Origin: Crocinitomicaceae bacterium
Lineage (GTDB): Bacteria; Bacteroidota; Bacteroidia; Flavobacteriales_D; Crocinitomicaceae
Length of the DNA stretch: 50,891 bases
Direction of reading: 5' to 3'
Assembly (NCBI GenBank): GCA_023262855.1
Contig: JALQYQ010000061.1
Coordinates: 1 to 50,891 of the forward strand
Under the pieces are notes generated by a model. It was not told where the DNA came from, did no database searches, and worked only from the letters and a program-made list of their open reading frames with translations. The position numbers and the translations under genes were made by a program. Positions 42,870 to 50,891 of this stretch are shown one piece after another; position 1 is the stretch's first letter; the number at the start of each line of letters is the position of its first letter.

Positions 42870-45800
42870 TTATCTTAATTCAATTTCCGAATCAATGAAT
42901 TCTACTTCACTTTCTTCGTCGTAGGTATTCAAATTCACGTCGTAGAACTCTTTATTTAAGGCCTTACCCATTTTATAATTGGTAATAACAATATCCAAAA
43001 GTTTTTCACGGTATTTGATTTCCTCTTCTAGATCAGGCAAGTTTGGATTCAAACAAATATCACCCAAGTATTTTGTTTTGGATAAATCTCCACCAAGCCA
43101 ACGACCATCGCGTTTACCCATGACATAATTTCCAACTTGATTCAATTTACCATACGGATCATAGTATTTCCAAACACCAGTAGGTAAACCATCTTTCATC
43201 ATTCCTTCGTTTTGTAGAACGCCGTTGTCATAATAGTTTTTCACATAGCCATTCATTCGATCTAACGAATCTTTGCCTTGCCAAATGGTCATTAATTGAC
43301 GAATTTCATAGTGGTCAGTGTGCGAACAGTCGTATTTTTCAAATTTTTCAATGACATAACTTTCACTGATTTTTTGCCCTGCTGCATTGTAGTCAGTTAA
43401 AATTCCTTTTGCTTTAAATTGAACACTGTCGTTGATTGAAATAATCGTATCAAAATAATCAACCTCATACAACATCTCCCCTTCATAGCTCCAGTATTTC
43501 CAACAGCCCACTTTTTTACCAACAGAAATTGAACCATCACGAGCAATTGAATCATTCGGATAATATTTGGTGATGTGGTAATCAATTCCCGTTTTGTTTA
43601 CCAAACTTGGTCTACCGTAGTATGGACGATAATATTCATTTCCAATTCCCAATTGAGCAAGGGTACGCTCCAAACTTTGTGAAGTTGTGATATCGCTTGG
43701 TTGGAAATAAATTGAATCTCTCCAGTCAAACAAATAGCGAACGCTCAATTGGTTCTCCTCCCAAATTTTTTCTTCAACAGGGTACGAATATTGAAACTTG
43801 ACATAATGATATTTAAATCCTAATGTATCATATGCTTCATAATCATCAATTGGGTCGCCATTCAGGAAAAATCCTTTTTTAGCTAATTTCCCATTCAAAT
43901 GGAAGGCTTTTGATTCACCTTGAAGTGCTCCATTTTGAAAGTTTAAATCGTACAACAAAGTCGAGTCCTTACCTTTTAATGTTAAGAACGTTTTCACATA
44001 TCCGTCCAAAGCCCCTTCTTTATAAGTAAGCGTTGTGTACGCCAAGTTATTTCGTTCGAAACATGGTCCATCTTTGTATCCATCTTTATACGAATCTTGT
44101 TTTATAATTTCTCCTAACCAATTGTATTGGTAACTAATTCCGTTACTCAAGCCATTTTTATAATCAATTGTTCTGGACAAATAATATGTTGTACGTTTTG
44201 GCATTGAATCTCTCATGAAATTCGGTTCTTCCATGTAATAATCGTAACCTCTTCTTTCAGGATATTCATAATCAAATTCTTTCACTGTTCCGTTTACCAA
44301 TCCTTTATCAAATGGCACTTCAGCAATCACCTTTCCTCGTTGATCTTTGAAAATCCATAAACCAACTGGCAAACCATCAATCATCTCTCCTTCAACGTAT
44401 TTAGTGAATGTACCAACCTTTTTTTCGTTGTAGCGTTTTGGCTTATCTCTTCTTTCGTTGTATTCGTATTCATAATCCATGTAGGAATTTTGCATGAAAT
44501 CACTCACAAAGCCGCCAAACAATGAGTTTAAAATAGTGGTCGAAAACTCATCTTCGATATCAGAAGCATCAATACATGCAAACAAGTCCTCGTAATTCGT
44601 TTTACCTGTTTCCTTGTATTTAGCCAAGTCTTTTTTCAACTTTTCCGTCATGACATAACCTCTTGGTAAAACCATTTTAATGTCTTTTCCAGATTTTAAC
44701 GCAACTCCTTTTTCGTTCATTGTAATTGAAACCTTTCCAGAAAAAGGTTTGTTATTTTGCATTAAAATGTACTCATCGGTTGTATTAAAACTTCTGCCAT
44801 ATTCATTCACATGGCGCTGCGGAATACTGTCCTTTTCTTCCCATTCACTGTAAGAAGCTGAAGTTGTTGTTTTCATTGTAAGATTTCCGTAGTTAAACTT
44901 TCTTACACCAGTCCAACTTTCAAAATTTTCACTGAAATTCAATTCAGCTGAATTTGAAGATGCTCCAGTAATTCCATATGAACTAAACTTCAAGGTTCTA
45001 TCTTTTGGAAAATACATACGAGAATAAAGCATTGTCGTGTCTTCTTTGAACCATGATCTGAAAATAACTAGTGAATCAATGGTTGAAAGGTCTGTCGCCA
45101 TCGTGTCTAATTTATCATAGAAGAAATAGCGCGCGTTTTTCTCGTCTTCAACAGTAAAGCCGTCCAAGCTAAAATATTTAACTGTAGCGGGCTTGAAGTT
45201 TACACGTTTAAAATTCCCGACTGAATCGTAAACGATTTCATTGTATAACTTGCCTTTGTAGTCGTACACTCGGTGAATGAATTGATTTGAATCTTGTTCA
45301 AACGTAATCACATCATATGGTTTTCCATTATCCCAGAAAATTGTGTCTTCCTTAACTAGACTTCCATTTTTAAACTCATAACGCATCATTAATTGTCCGT
45401 TCGGATAACGCTTTTCATAAGTTCCATCAAATTTGAAGTAAATACCAAGACTATCAATCATTTTACTCAATGGAACATAATCATCTATCGCAGCGTCGTA
45501 TACCATGTTCGCGTATTCTGTATTATCACCACCGTAATATTCATCTTCGTAATACTCGTCTTCGTAATAAACATCTTCACCATAATATTCATCCTCGTAA
45601 TATTCATCCTCATACAATTCACCTTCATATGAATTGATTGTTTCCTCTTCCAACTCAATATCTGGATCTTTAGGATAATTGATTCCATACAAGCGAGAGA
45701 AAGAAACACTTACTGAGTATTTACCCATAAAATCAAATGGACTTTTATAATCCATATCTTTGATTAGGCGTTTGCGAATAAGAGGTTGATGAACTACAAT

Positions 45801-46757
45801 TTCCTCATTAGAAACTGTATAGCGGAAAGTAATTACATTGTTATTTCTGTTTCTTACACGTTTTTTTCCTTTTCCAGTAAAGCTTACATCTCTTTCGATC
45901 CATTCACCAACAGCATTATTGTCTTTGTACTGACCTTGTTCGACAGGATAAACAGAGTTTTCATATTTAGCGTAAGGACCATTTTTGAAACCGCCTGAAT
46001 AGGTAACGATTTCGCGAATCGTATCCATATTTGGATAACCTCTTTCAATATAAACATTTGCATTAATCGGATCAATTGAATAACCAATTTTACGGTTCTC
46101 AAGTGTCCATTCACCTACTTTTAGCCCCTTTTCAAATCTACCTTTCTTTAATGTATCACCCTTCACATTGAACCAAACAGCTTCTCCATCCAACATGTTG
46201 TCTTTGATTGAAAAATAGCCGGCTACACGATTTTCGACAATGATAGATTTGCCATGTTTATCGAGTAAAGCAACCATATCAAAGTACTGAACATATTTAC
46301 CATCAGGTATTTGATCCAAGGATGGGATAATATCATGTTCCAAAGAATAACGTTGTTCCATCAGAGGATATGGATTATTACGAACGGCAGCTTTGAATTT
46401 TTTATTTCTCAAATGTTTGTTTTCTTTTCTATAACCATTCGAAGAAAAGATATCTCCACGCATTTCATGACGAATTTCACGTTTCATTGCACGCAATTCC
46501 TTTCTAGGCATATCTTCTCCTTCCGTCATATATTTAATATACTCTCGGGTAGAAATCTTATCTTCTCTTGTGCGTTTTTGGGCAAAATAATAGGCACTAT
46601 GCGGTTGAAATTCGATCGGAAATGGATACACATTGTACACCACTCCATTAATTGTGTCCTGAACAATTTCTTCTTGCGCGAAACTCACAAAACCTTGAAA
46701 CAAAAGCACTAATTGTAATAAAAAGGCTTTTTTAATGATTTGTTTTTTTATACTCAT
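42870..46757 (-). CDS. Large secreted MORN-like (YwqK-type) repeat protein
   Basis: 1295 residues with a signal peptide (about residues 1-27, ending VSFAQ). Most of the mature protein is made of short beta-hairpin repeats of the MORN/YwqK kind, with recurring YPNGQLMMRYEFKNG, LDGEAVWFNVKGDTLKKGRF, VGLWIFKDQRGKVIAEVPF and TGVWKYYDPYGKLNQVGNY units. Databases often label such repeats antitoxin YwqK, but nothing here suggests a toxin system. A Tyr/Glu/Asp-only stretch lies near residues 376-413. No T9SS sorting domain is evident at the C-terminus, so it may stay periplasmic. Its start lies 26 bases inside the upstream lipoprotein gene, so the two are coupled. Confidence 0.87.
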   Translation of the reverse strand: MSIKKQIIKKAFLLQLVLLFQGFVSFAQEEIVQDTINGVVYNVYPFPIEFQPHSAYYFAQKRTREDKISTREYIKYMTEGEDMPRKELRAMKREIRHEMRGDIFSSNGYRKENKHLRNKKFKAAVRNNPYPLMEQRYSLEHDIIPSLDQIPDGKYVQYFDMVALLDKHGKSIIVENRVAGYFSIKDNMLDGEAVWFNVKGDTLKKGRFEKGLKVGEWTLENRKIGYSIDPINANVYIERGYPNMDTIREIVTYSGGFKNGPYAKYENSVYPVEQGQYKDNNAVGEWIERDVSFTGKGKKRVRNRNNNVITFRYTVSNEEIVVHQPLIRKRLIKDMDYKSPFDFMGKYSVSVSFSRLYGINYPKDPDIELEEETINSYEGELYEDEYYEDEYYGEDVYYEDEYYEDEYYGGDNTEYANMVYDAAIDDYVPLSKMIDSLGIYFKFDGTYEKRYPNGQLMMRYEFKNGSLVKEDTIFWDNGKPYDVITFEQDSNQFIHRVYDYKGKLYNEIVYDSVGNFKRVNFKPATVKYFSLDGFTVEDEKNARYFFYDKLDTMATDLSTIDSLVIFRSWFKEDTTMLYSRMYFPKDRTLKFSSYGITGASSNSAELNFSENFESWTGVRKFNYGNLTMKTTTSASYSEWEEKDSIPQRHVNEYGRSFNTTDEYILMQNNKPFSGKVSITMNEKGVALKSGKDIKMVLPRGYVMTEKLKKDLAKYKETGKTNYEDLFACIDASDIEDEFSTTILNSLFGGFVSDFMQNSYMDYEYEYNERRDKPKRYNEKKVGTFTKYVEGEMIDGLPVGLWIFKDQRGKVIAEVPFDKGLVNGTVKEFDYEYPERRGYDYYMEEPNFMRDSMPKRTTYYLSRTIDYKNGLSNGISYQYNWLGEIIKQDSYKDGYKDGPCFERNNLAYTTLTYKEGALDGYVKTFLTLKGKDSTLLYDLNFQNGALQGESKAFHLNGKLAKKGFFLNGDPIDDYEAYDTLGFKYHYVKFQYSYPVEEKIWEENQLSVRYLFDWRDSIYFQPSDITTSQSLERTLAQLGIGNEYYRPYYGRPSLVNKTGIDYHITKYYPNDSIARDGSISVGKKVGCWKYWSYEGEMLYEVDYFDTIISINDSVQFKAKGILTDYNAAGQKISESYVIEKFEKYDCSHTDHYEIRQLMTIWQGKDSLDRMNGYVKNYYDNGVLQNEGMMKDGLPTGVWKYYDPYGKLNQVGNYVMGKRDGRWLGGDLSKTKYLGDICLNPNLPDLEEEIKYREKLLDIVITNYKMGKALNKEFYDVNLNTYDEESEVEFIDSEIELR
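45520..45632 (-). repeat. Tyr/Glu/Asp low-complexity repeat (coding)
   Basis: The coding strand repeats a unit for Tyr-Glu-Asp-Glu-Tyr about seven times, with a few Gly and Val breaks. It lies between two MORN-like blocks of the 1295-residue protein. Confidence 0.8.
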
Positions 46758-47724
46758 AACTTATTCTTTCTACCTCTATTTTACCAATTTCATTGTTCTG
46801 ATTTTTCTTAGTATGAACAACTCTTATTGGTTTCATTTTTTTATCTGTTTTAACTTCTGAAACAATTCTTGTCAGGAATACATTTTCTGTAAACGTAGAA
46901 TCGATGTAACCGGTACAAAATCCTTTCTTATTGTAGATAAAACTACGCTTGTTGTCGAAGGGATAATCTTGCTTCTGAATATTCTCAAGTACTCTCGATT
47001 TACTGTTATAGGAATATTGAAGAACATTTTTTTCATTGACTTTATTAGAAACCTGATACTTTTTAACTGGGTAATAACTTGTCCCCAGAACAATTACATC
47101 GTTTCTGGTGGGCTCCAAAATTGAATCAACGGATAAAGGTCCCCAATATTTCTTATCCAACATAAAAAACAAATAATCACCTGTTTGTTGATCTCGATAG
47201 GCTAAATATTTTGATGTTTCTTTCACTTTTTCGTGAATTTTGAAGGGAAAATCCATGTCTTTTTCCTCCACATCAGTTACGGTATTCGTATCTGAAAAAA
47301 TTACAACTTTTGCGAAACCAAAACGGTCTTTTTGAGAAACGTAGGTGTAATGAACAGAACCTATTTCTTGATCATCGTAAAAATAGGTCACTTTCAAATC
47401 CCTTAATTGACCATTTTCAGAAAACCAATATTCTCTTTTTTCGCGCGGAACTTCACTATTCAAAGATCCAATGTCATTGGTCTCATCAGAATCAAATGAA
47501 TAAAAATCTCGCGTTATTTTAAAAATGTGATTTGACTTAATAACTGAATCGTTGAACCATACCGGAAACGAAATGAATTTTTCTGCATCTGTACCGAATG
47601 AACTCATTCTAAAAACAGACTGTTGCCCTTTTAATTTGTCAATATCCAATCCATTGACAGAACGGTCCGTGCAAGCCGTAAAAAGGTAAAATAAAAGGAC
47701 AGTAAAAGAGAACAAATTTCGCAT
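46732..47724 (-). CDS. Lipoprotein of unknown function
   Basis: 330 residues from the ATG at 47724; a TTG codon one earlier is unnecessary. The signal ends with the lipobox FTAC (Cys about 18), so it is likely anchored in a membrane. The mature part has strand-rich text with YD/RHS-like or MORN-like phrases (IGSVHYTYVSQKDRFGFAKV, LQYSYNSKSRVLENIQ, FIYNKKGFCTGYID). I cannot name the family. It overlaps the MORN-like gene by 26 bases, and the two probably function together. No exact TAnnTTTG box was found for it in the 82-base divergent gap. Confidence 0.85.
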   Translation of the reverse strand: MRNLFSFTVLLFYLFTACTDRSVNGLDIDKLKGQQSVFRMSSFGTDAEKFISFPVWFNDSVIKSNHIFKITRDFYSFDSDETNDIGSLNSEVPREKREYWFSENGQLRDLKVTYFYDDQEIGSVHYTYVSQKDRFGFAKVVIFSDTNTVTDVEEKDMDFPFKIHEKVKETSKYLAYRDQQTGDYLFFMLDKKYWGPLSVDSILEPTRNDVIVLGTSYYPVKKYQVSNKVNEKNVLQYSYNSKSRVLENIQKQDYPFDNKRSFIYNKKGFCTGYIDSTFTENVFLTRIVSEVKTDKKMKPIRVVHTKKNQNNEIGKIEVERISYEYKKTNH

Positions 47725-47794
47725 CAAGGCGTTAAGTTAAAAACAATCTTTTAATTCTGCTAAATTTTACATTTTTTAAGGATATTTATTTCCG

Positions 47795-47802
47795 TATTTT
47801 TG
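47795..47802 (+). promoter_or_regulatory. Promoter of the YgiQ gene, almost touching the ATG
   Basis: TATTTTTG matches TAnnTTTG and is followed by CAC and then an ATGATG pair at 47807. The transcript would have almost no leader. Confidence 0.5.
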
Positions 47803-47806
47803 CACT

Positions 47807-49711
47807 ATGATGGAGGAGAGACCAATAACCGACTGGTTACCAATTACGAAAAAAGAATTAGAAAAACGCGGCTGGGATGAACTCGATGTGATTTTAATTT
47901 CTGGTGATGCTTATGTGGATCACCCTTCGTTTGGTACTGCTGTAATTGGACGTATTATTGAAGATGAAGGATTTAAAGTTGGCATCATTGCGCAACCGAA
48001 TTGGAAGGATGATTTGCGTGATTTTAAAAAGCTTGGAAAGCCAAAGTATTTTTTTGGTGTAACGGCAGGTTGTATGGATTCCATGGTGAATCATTACACA
48101 GCTAATAAACGTTTACGTTCAACAGATGCTTATACGCCAGGCGGAGCCGCAGGATTTCGTCCGGATTATGCGACAACGGTTTACAGCAATATTCTGAAAG
48201 AATTGTATCCAGATGTTCCAGTGATGATTGGTGGAATTGAAGCTTCATTGCGCCGTGTAACACATTACGATTATTGGCAAGATCAATTGAAACCTTCGGT
48301 TGTTGTCGATTCTAAAGCGGATATTTTGGTTTATGGAATGGGCGATCAACCCTTGCGTGAAATGTTGCAATTACTTAAAAAAGGTGTTCCTTTCAGTAAT
48401 TTAAAAACCATTAAGCAGGTCGCTTTTTTACAAGATAAATCCGAACCTTTACCAAAAAATAAAAATTGGGAAACGGTTGAATTGGCTAGTCATGAAGAAT
48501 GTTTAAAAGACAAACTCAAATATGCTGCTAACTTCAAAATTGTGGAAGTTGAATCGAACAAATGGGAAGCTAATCGAATTATTCAGCATGTCGGAGATCA
48601 AACGTTGGTGATTAATCCACCGTACAAAACGATGATGGAAAAAGAAATCGACCAATCCTTTGATTTACCGTACACGCGCTTACCTCATCCGAAATACAAA
48701 AAACGAGGAGCTATTCCAGCATACGACATGATCAAATTTTCCATCAACATGCATCGTGGCTGTTTTGGAGGATGTAGTTTTTGTACCATTTCAGCCCATC
48801 AAGGGAAATTCATCGCTTCGCGCAGTGAAAAATCCATCTTGAACGAAGTGGAAGAAGTAGTAAATCACCCAGAATTTAGAGGCTATATCTCTGATTTAGG
48901 TGGTCCTTCTGCGAACATGTACAAAATGAAAGGTAAGGACGAAGCAATTTGTGCACGTTGTTCTTCTCCTAGTTGTATTCATCCAGTGATTTGTAGCAAT
49001 TTGGATACTTCACACAAACCAATGACGGAATTATACCGTAAAGTTGATGCTAACCCAAAAGTGAAAAAAGCATTCGTTGGTTCTGGAATTCGCTATGATT
49101 TATTGGTGGATGATTTTAATAAAAATAACAACGACGGCAATCACGATGAATACATCGAACAAGTTATAACCCGTCATGTTTCCGGTCGATTAAAAGTTGC
49201 TCCTGAACACACTTCAGATGCGACATTACGTGTTATGCGTAAGCCTTCATTCAAGTATTTCCACCTTTTCAAAGAGAAGTATGATCGTTTATCTGCCAAG
49301 CACAATTTGAAACAACAATTGATTCCTTATTTCATTTCTTCTCACCCTGGCTGTGAGGAAGAAGATATGGCGAACCTTGCTGCTGAAACAAAAGATATGG
49401 GCTTTCAATTGGAGCAAGTTCAGGATTTCATGCCGACACCAATGACGGTAGCAGAAGTAATTTATTACACGGGCGTTCATCCGTATACGCTGAAACCAAT
49501 CAAAACAGTGAAGACCAAAGAAGAAAAACAGAATCAAAACAAGTATTTCTTCTGGTACAAGCGTGAAAATCAAGATTGGATTCGCCAACGATTAACAAAA
49601 GCACAACGTCCCGACTTAATCGATAAACTACTGGGAGATCAGCAAAAAGGGCGCGGAAAAGAAGTTCCAAAGTGGCTTGAAGAGAAACGAAAAAAACAAA
49701 ATAAACGCTAA
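47807..49711 (+). CDS. YgiQ family radical SAM protein
   Basis: Radical SAM enzyme of the YgiQ type (family of unknown substrate), 634 residues. The N-terminal domain contains ISGDAYVDHPSFGTAVIGRIIE, and MIGGIEASLRRVTHYDYW is characteristic. The iron-sulfur motif is in MHRGCFGGCSFCTISAHQG, and a second Cys cluster follows (CARCSSPSC, HPVICSNLD). The C-terminal part has EHTSDATLRVMRKPS, FISSHPGCEEEDM and QDFMPTPMTVAEVIYYTG. The start could be either of two consecutive ATGs. It is a single-gene unit divergent from the lipoprotein gene. Confidence 0.95.
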   Translation: MMEERPITDWLPITKKELEKRGWDELDVILISGDAYVDHPSFGTAVIGRIIEDEGFKVGIIAQPNWKDDLRDFKKLGKPKYFFGVTAGCMDSMVNHYTANKRLRSTDAYTPGGAAGFRPDYATTVYSNILKELYPDVPVMIGGIEASLRRVTHYDYWQDQLKPSVVVDSKADILVYGMGDQPLREMLQLLKKGVPFSNLKTIKQVAFLQDKSEPLPKNKNWETVELASHEECLKDKLKYAANFKIVEVESNKWEANRIIQHVGDQTLVINPPYKTMMEKEIDQSFDLPYTRLPHPKYKKRGAIPAYDMIKFSINMHRGCFGGCSFCTISAHQGKFIASRSEKSILNEVEEVVNHPEFRGYISDLGGPSANMYKMKGKDEAICARCSSPSCIHPVICSNLDTSHKPMTELYRKVDANPKVKKAFVGSGIRYDLLVDDFNKNNNDGNHDEYIEQVITRHVSGRLKVAPEHTSDATLRVMRKPSFKYFHLFKEKYDRLSAKHNLKQQLIPYFISSHPGCEEEDMANLAAETKDMGFQLEQVQDFMPTPMTVAEVIYYTGVHPYTLKPIKTVKTKEEKQNQNKYFFWYKRENQDWIRQRLTKAQRPDLIDKLLGDQQKGRGKEVPKWLEEKRKKQNKR

Positions 49712-49757
49712 TTTTTGGATGGATTTCGCTATTTTAGAGCACTGAATCCACCTGAAT

Positions 49758-50618
49758 ATGAAACGATTACTCTACATTTTTCTCTTCACAGCATCATCAT
49801 GCTTTGGACAATATGAAACTGCATTTCAATCTGCTTATTCTTCACACCCTACAATTCCAAAAGGAATTTTAGAAGCAGTTGCATATACCAATACACACAT
49901 CCGCAACATTTCTACGGATGAACAAATTTCGTGTAGCGGTATGCCTCTTCCTTATGGTGTAATGGGCGTGTTTGAAAATGGCTCAAACTATTTTCAAGAA
50001 AATGGAAAAACGATTGCTTCCTTAAGTGGAATTTCCGTAGAGCTTCAAAAAAATGCTGTGGAAGCGCAAATTCAAGCATATGCTGCTGCTTTTGAAGTGC
50101 TATTTCATTCACCAGAAAATACTTCTGAACACCTTGGGGAACAACTGCACTTGACACTTTTGGATTTGTCTGAAATTCCAGATTCAGGACTTGTGAATCA
50201 CTTTGCACGTGAAGTGCAATCTTACGAAATCTTGAAGTTTTTAATGGATCCTCAATTAGCGAATCAATTTGGATTTGTTCCTTACCAATTCAATTTAAGA
50301 ACCATTTTCGGAGCACAAAATTTAAAGGTATTAAGTGCCAAAACAATCAGCATTTCAGAAGCAGGAATTCAAAACGAACAACTGGAATCATACACTGTTC
50401 AACAGAACAAATCAACACAATACGGTCCCGCAATTTGGAATCCAGCACCAACTTGCAATTTTAGTTCACGAAGCGGAACAGCAATCTCCGCTATTACAAT
50501 TCACACTATACAAGGAACATACGCTGGCGCAATCTCATGGTCACAAAATTGTGCATCAAGTGTGTCGTATCATTACGTTGTAAGAAGTTCTGATGGTCAA
50601 ATCACTCAAAAACAGTGA
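49758..50618 (+). CDS. N-acetylmuramoyl-L-alanine amidase, truncated at a chimeric junction
   Basis: Exported cell-wall protein: signal peptide [17 protein letters not shown], then a lysozyme-like helical segment ([34 protein letters not shown]). At about residue 235 the Amidase_2 catalytic domain begins ([36 protein letters not shown]) with the first zinc-binding His. The domain should run on for over 100 residues but stops two codons later, and the following bases encode HtpG. The 286-residue reading frame is therefore a broken gene, not a natural short protein. Confidence 0.85.
   Translation: MKRLLYIFLFTASSCFGQYETAFQSAYSSHPTIPKGILEAVAYTNTHIRNISTDEQISCSGMPLPYGVMGVFENGSNYFQENGKTIASLSGISVELQKNAVEAQIQAYAAAFEVLFHSPENTSEHLGEQLHLTLLDLSEIPDSGLVNHFAREVQSYEILKFLMDPQLANQFGFVPYQFNLRTIFGAQNLKVLSAKTISISEAGIQNEQLESYTVQQNKSTQYGPAIWNPAPTCNFSSRSGTAISAITIHTIQGTYAGAISWSQNCASSVSYHYVVRSSDGQITQKQ
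50595..50612. other. Junction between amidase and foreign htpG sequence
   Basis: The amidase frame ends its homology at GQITQ, and HtpG homology begins in another frame at SLKNSDLL. The bases TCACTCAAA (50602-50610) fit both sides, so the join is probably a short microhomology. Confidence 0.7.
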
Positions 50619-50891
50619 CCTATTAGGTAATCAACCCGCTCTTGAAATTAAAATTGAATTAGATAAAGCTGCCAAAACACTCACTCTTACCGATACTGGA
50701 ATTGGACTATCCGAACAAGAAGCAATTGACAATTTAGGCACTATTGCCAAAAGTGGTACCCGTGATTTTGTCAGTAAACTATCTGGCGATGAAAAATCAG
50801 ATTCACAATTAATTGGCCAATTTGGGGTTGGTTTTTATGCTGGCTTTATTGTGGCCAATCAAATTACTGTCGAATCAAGGCGTGCCGGCTT
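50602..50891 (+). pseudogene. htpG: 5'-truncated htpG fragment of proteobacterial type
   Basis: An open frame to the window end encodes the ATPase domain of HtpG (Hsp90 family chaperone) from about E. coli residue 50 onward: [37 protein letters not shown], then [20 protein letters not shown]. The N-terminal stretch with the catalytic Glu (E. coli Glu34) and N-box Asn is missing. Bacteroidota HtpG proteins have NQ(V/I)AFSGAEEF and GIIGHFGLGFYSAFMV at these places, so this copy is of another lineage, closest in style to Gammaproteobacteria. It continues beyond the window or the contig end. Confidence 0.85.

Noticed and set aside
42870..46757. Toxin-antitoxin system (YwqK label)
   Set aside because: The name comes from the repeat family only. 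The protein is a large secreted repeat protein, and no toxin gene is adjacent.

Overview
This is an AT-rich chromosomal segment from a Bacteroidota bacterium. It most likely belongs to Flavobacteriales, with a Fluviicola/Crocinitomicaceae-like gene content; the family-level guess is inference. Support comes from type IX secretion (T9SS) components and cargo (PorW/SprE, PorP/SprF, an OmpA/TPR PorE-like protein, SprB-repeat proteins with gliding-type C-terminal domains, one type A sorting domain), from the atpB-E-F-H-A order with a secreted-type N-terminus on subunit a, and from repeated TAnnTTTG promoter boxes. Coding density is high. No stretch over about 300 bases lacks a gene, and I saw no tRNA, rRNA, CRISPR array or insertion sequence.

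Layout. 1-3919 (minus): F1Fo ATP synthase genes atpA (cut by the window edge), atpH, atpF, atpE and atpB, preceded by two small membrane-protein genes (AtpZ-like and a 128-residue protein). 3947-7400 (minus): the T9SS lipoprotein PorW/SprE and a YebC/TACO1 family protein. 7498-8148 (plus): a small secreted protein. 8150-19036 (minus): a tight five-gene unit that transcribes a small secreted protein, two giant SprB-repeat surface proteins with type B sorting domains, a PorP/SprF protein and a PorE-like OmpA protein. 19213-26601 (plus, divergent): a 2462-residue secreted protein with PKD and Ig-like repeats, an inserted seven-bladed RCC1 propeller and a type A sorting domain.

26725-35391 (plus): saccharopine dehydrogenase family protein, metG, a small unknown gene, the 2-oxoglutarate dehydrogenase pair sucA-sucB, and thiol peroxidase. 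35499-40174 (minus): the lipid-synthesis unit DUF177-rpmF-plsX-fabH-accB-accC, bounded by a promoter and an intrinsic terminator. 40258-42761 (minus): pepA-pdxA. 42870-47724 (minus): a lipoprotein and a 1295-residue MORN-like repeat protein. 47807-49711 (plus): a YgiQ-type radical SAM protein. 49758 to the end (plus): an N-acetylmuramoyl-L-alanine amidase that stops abruptly inside its catalytic domain and runs directly into a 5'-truncated htpG fragment of proteobacterial, not Bacteroidota, type. This looks like a chimeric join.

Working together: PorW/SprE serves the core secretion machine. PorP/SprF and the PorE-like protein probably export and anchor the two SprB-repeat proteins, and the divergent giant protein should leave by the same system through a type A signal. 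The most interesting items are the 8150-26601 surface-protein locus, the near-perfect hairpin with a T-tract between atpE and atpF, and the foreign htpG junction at about 50600.
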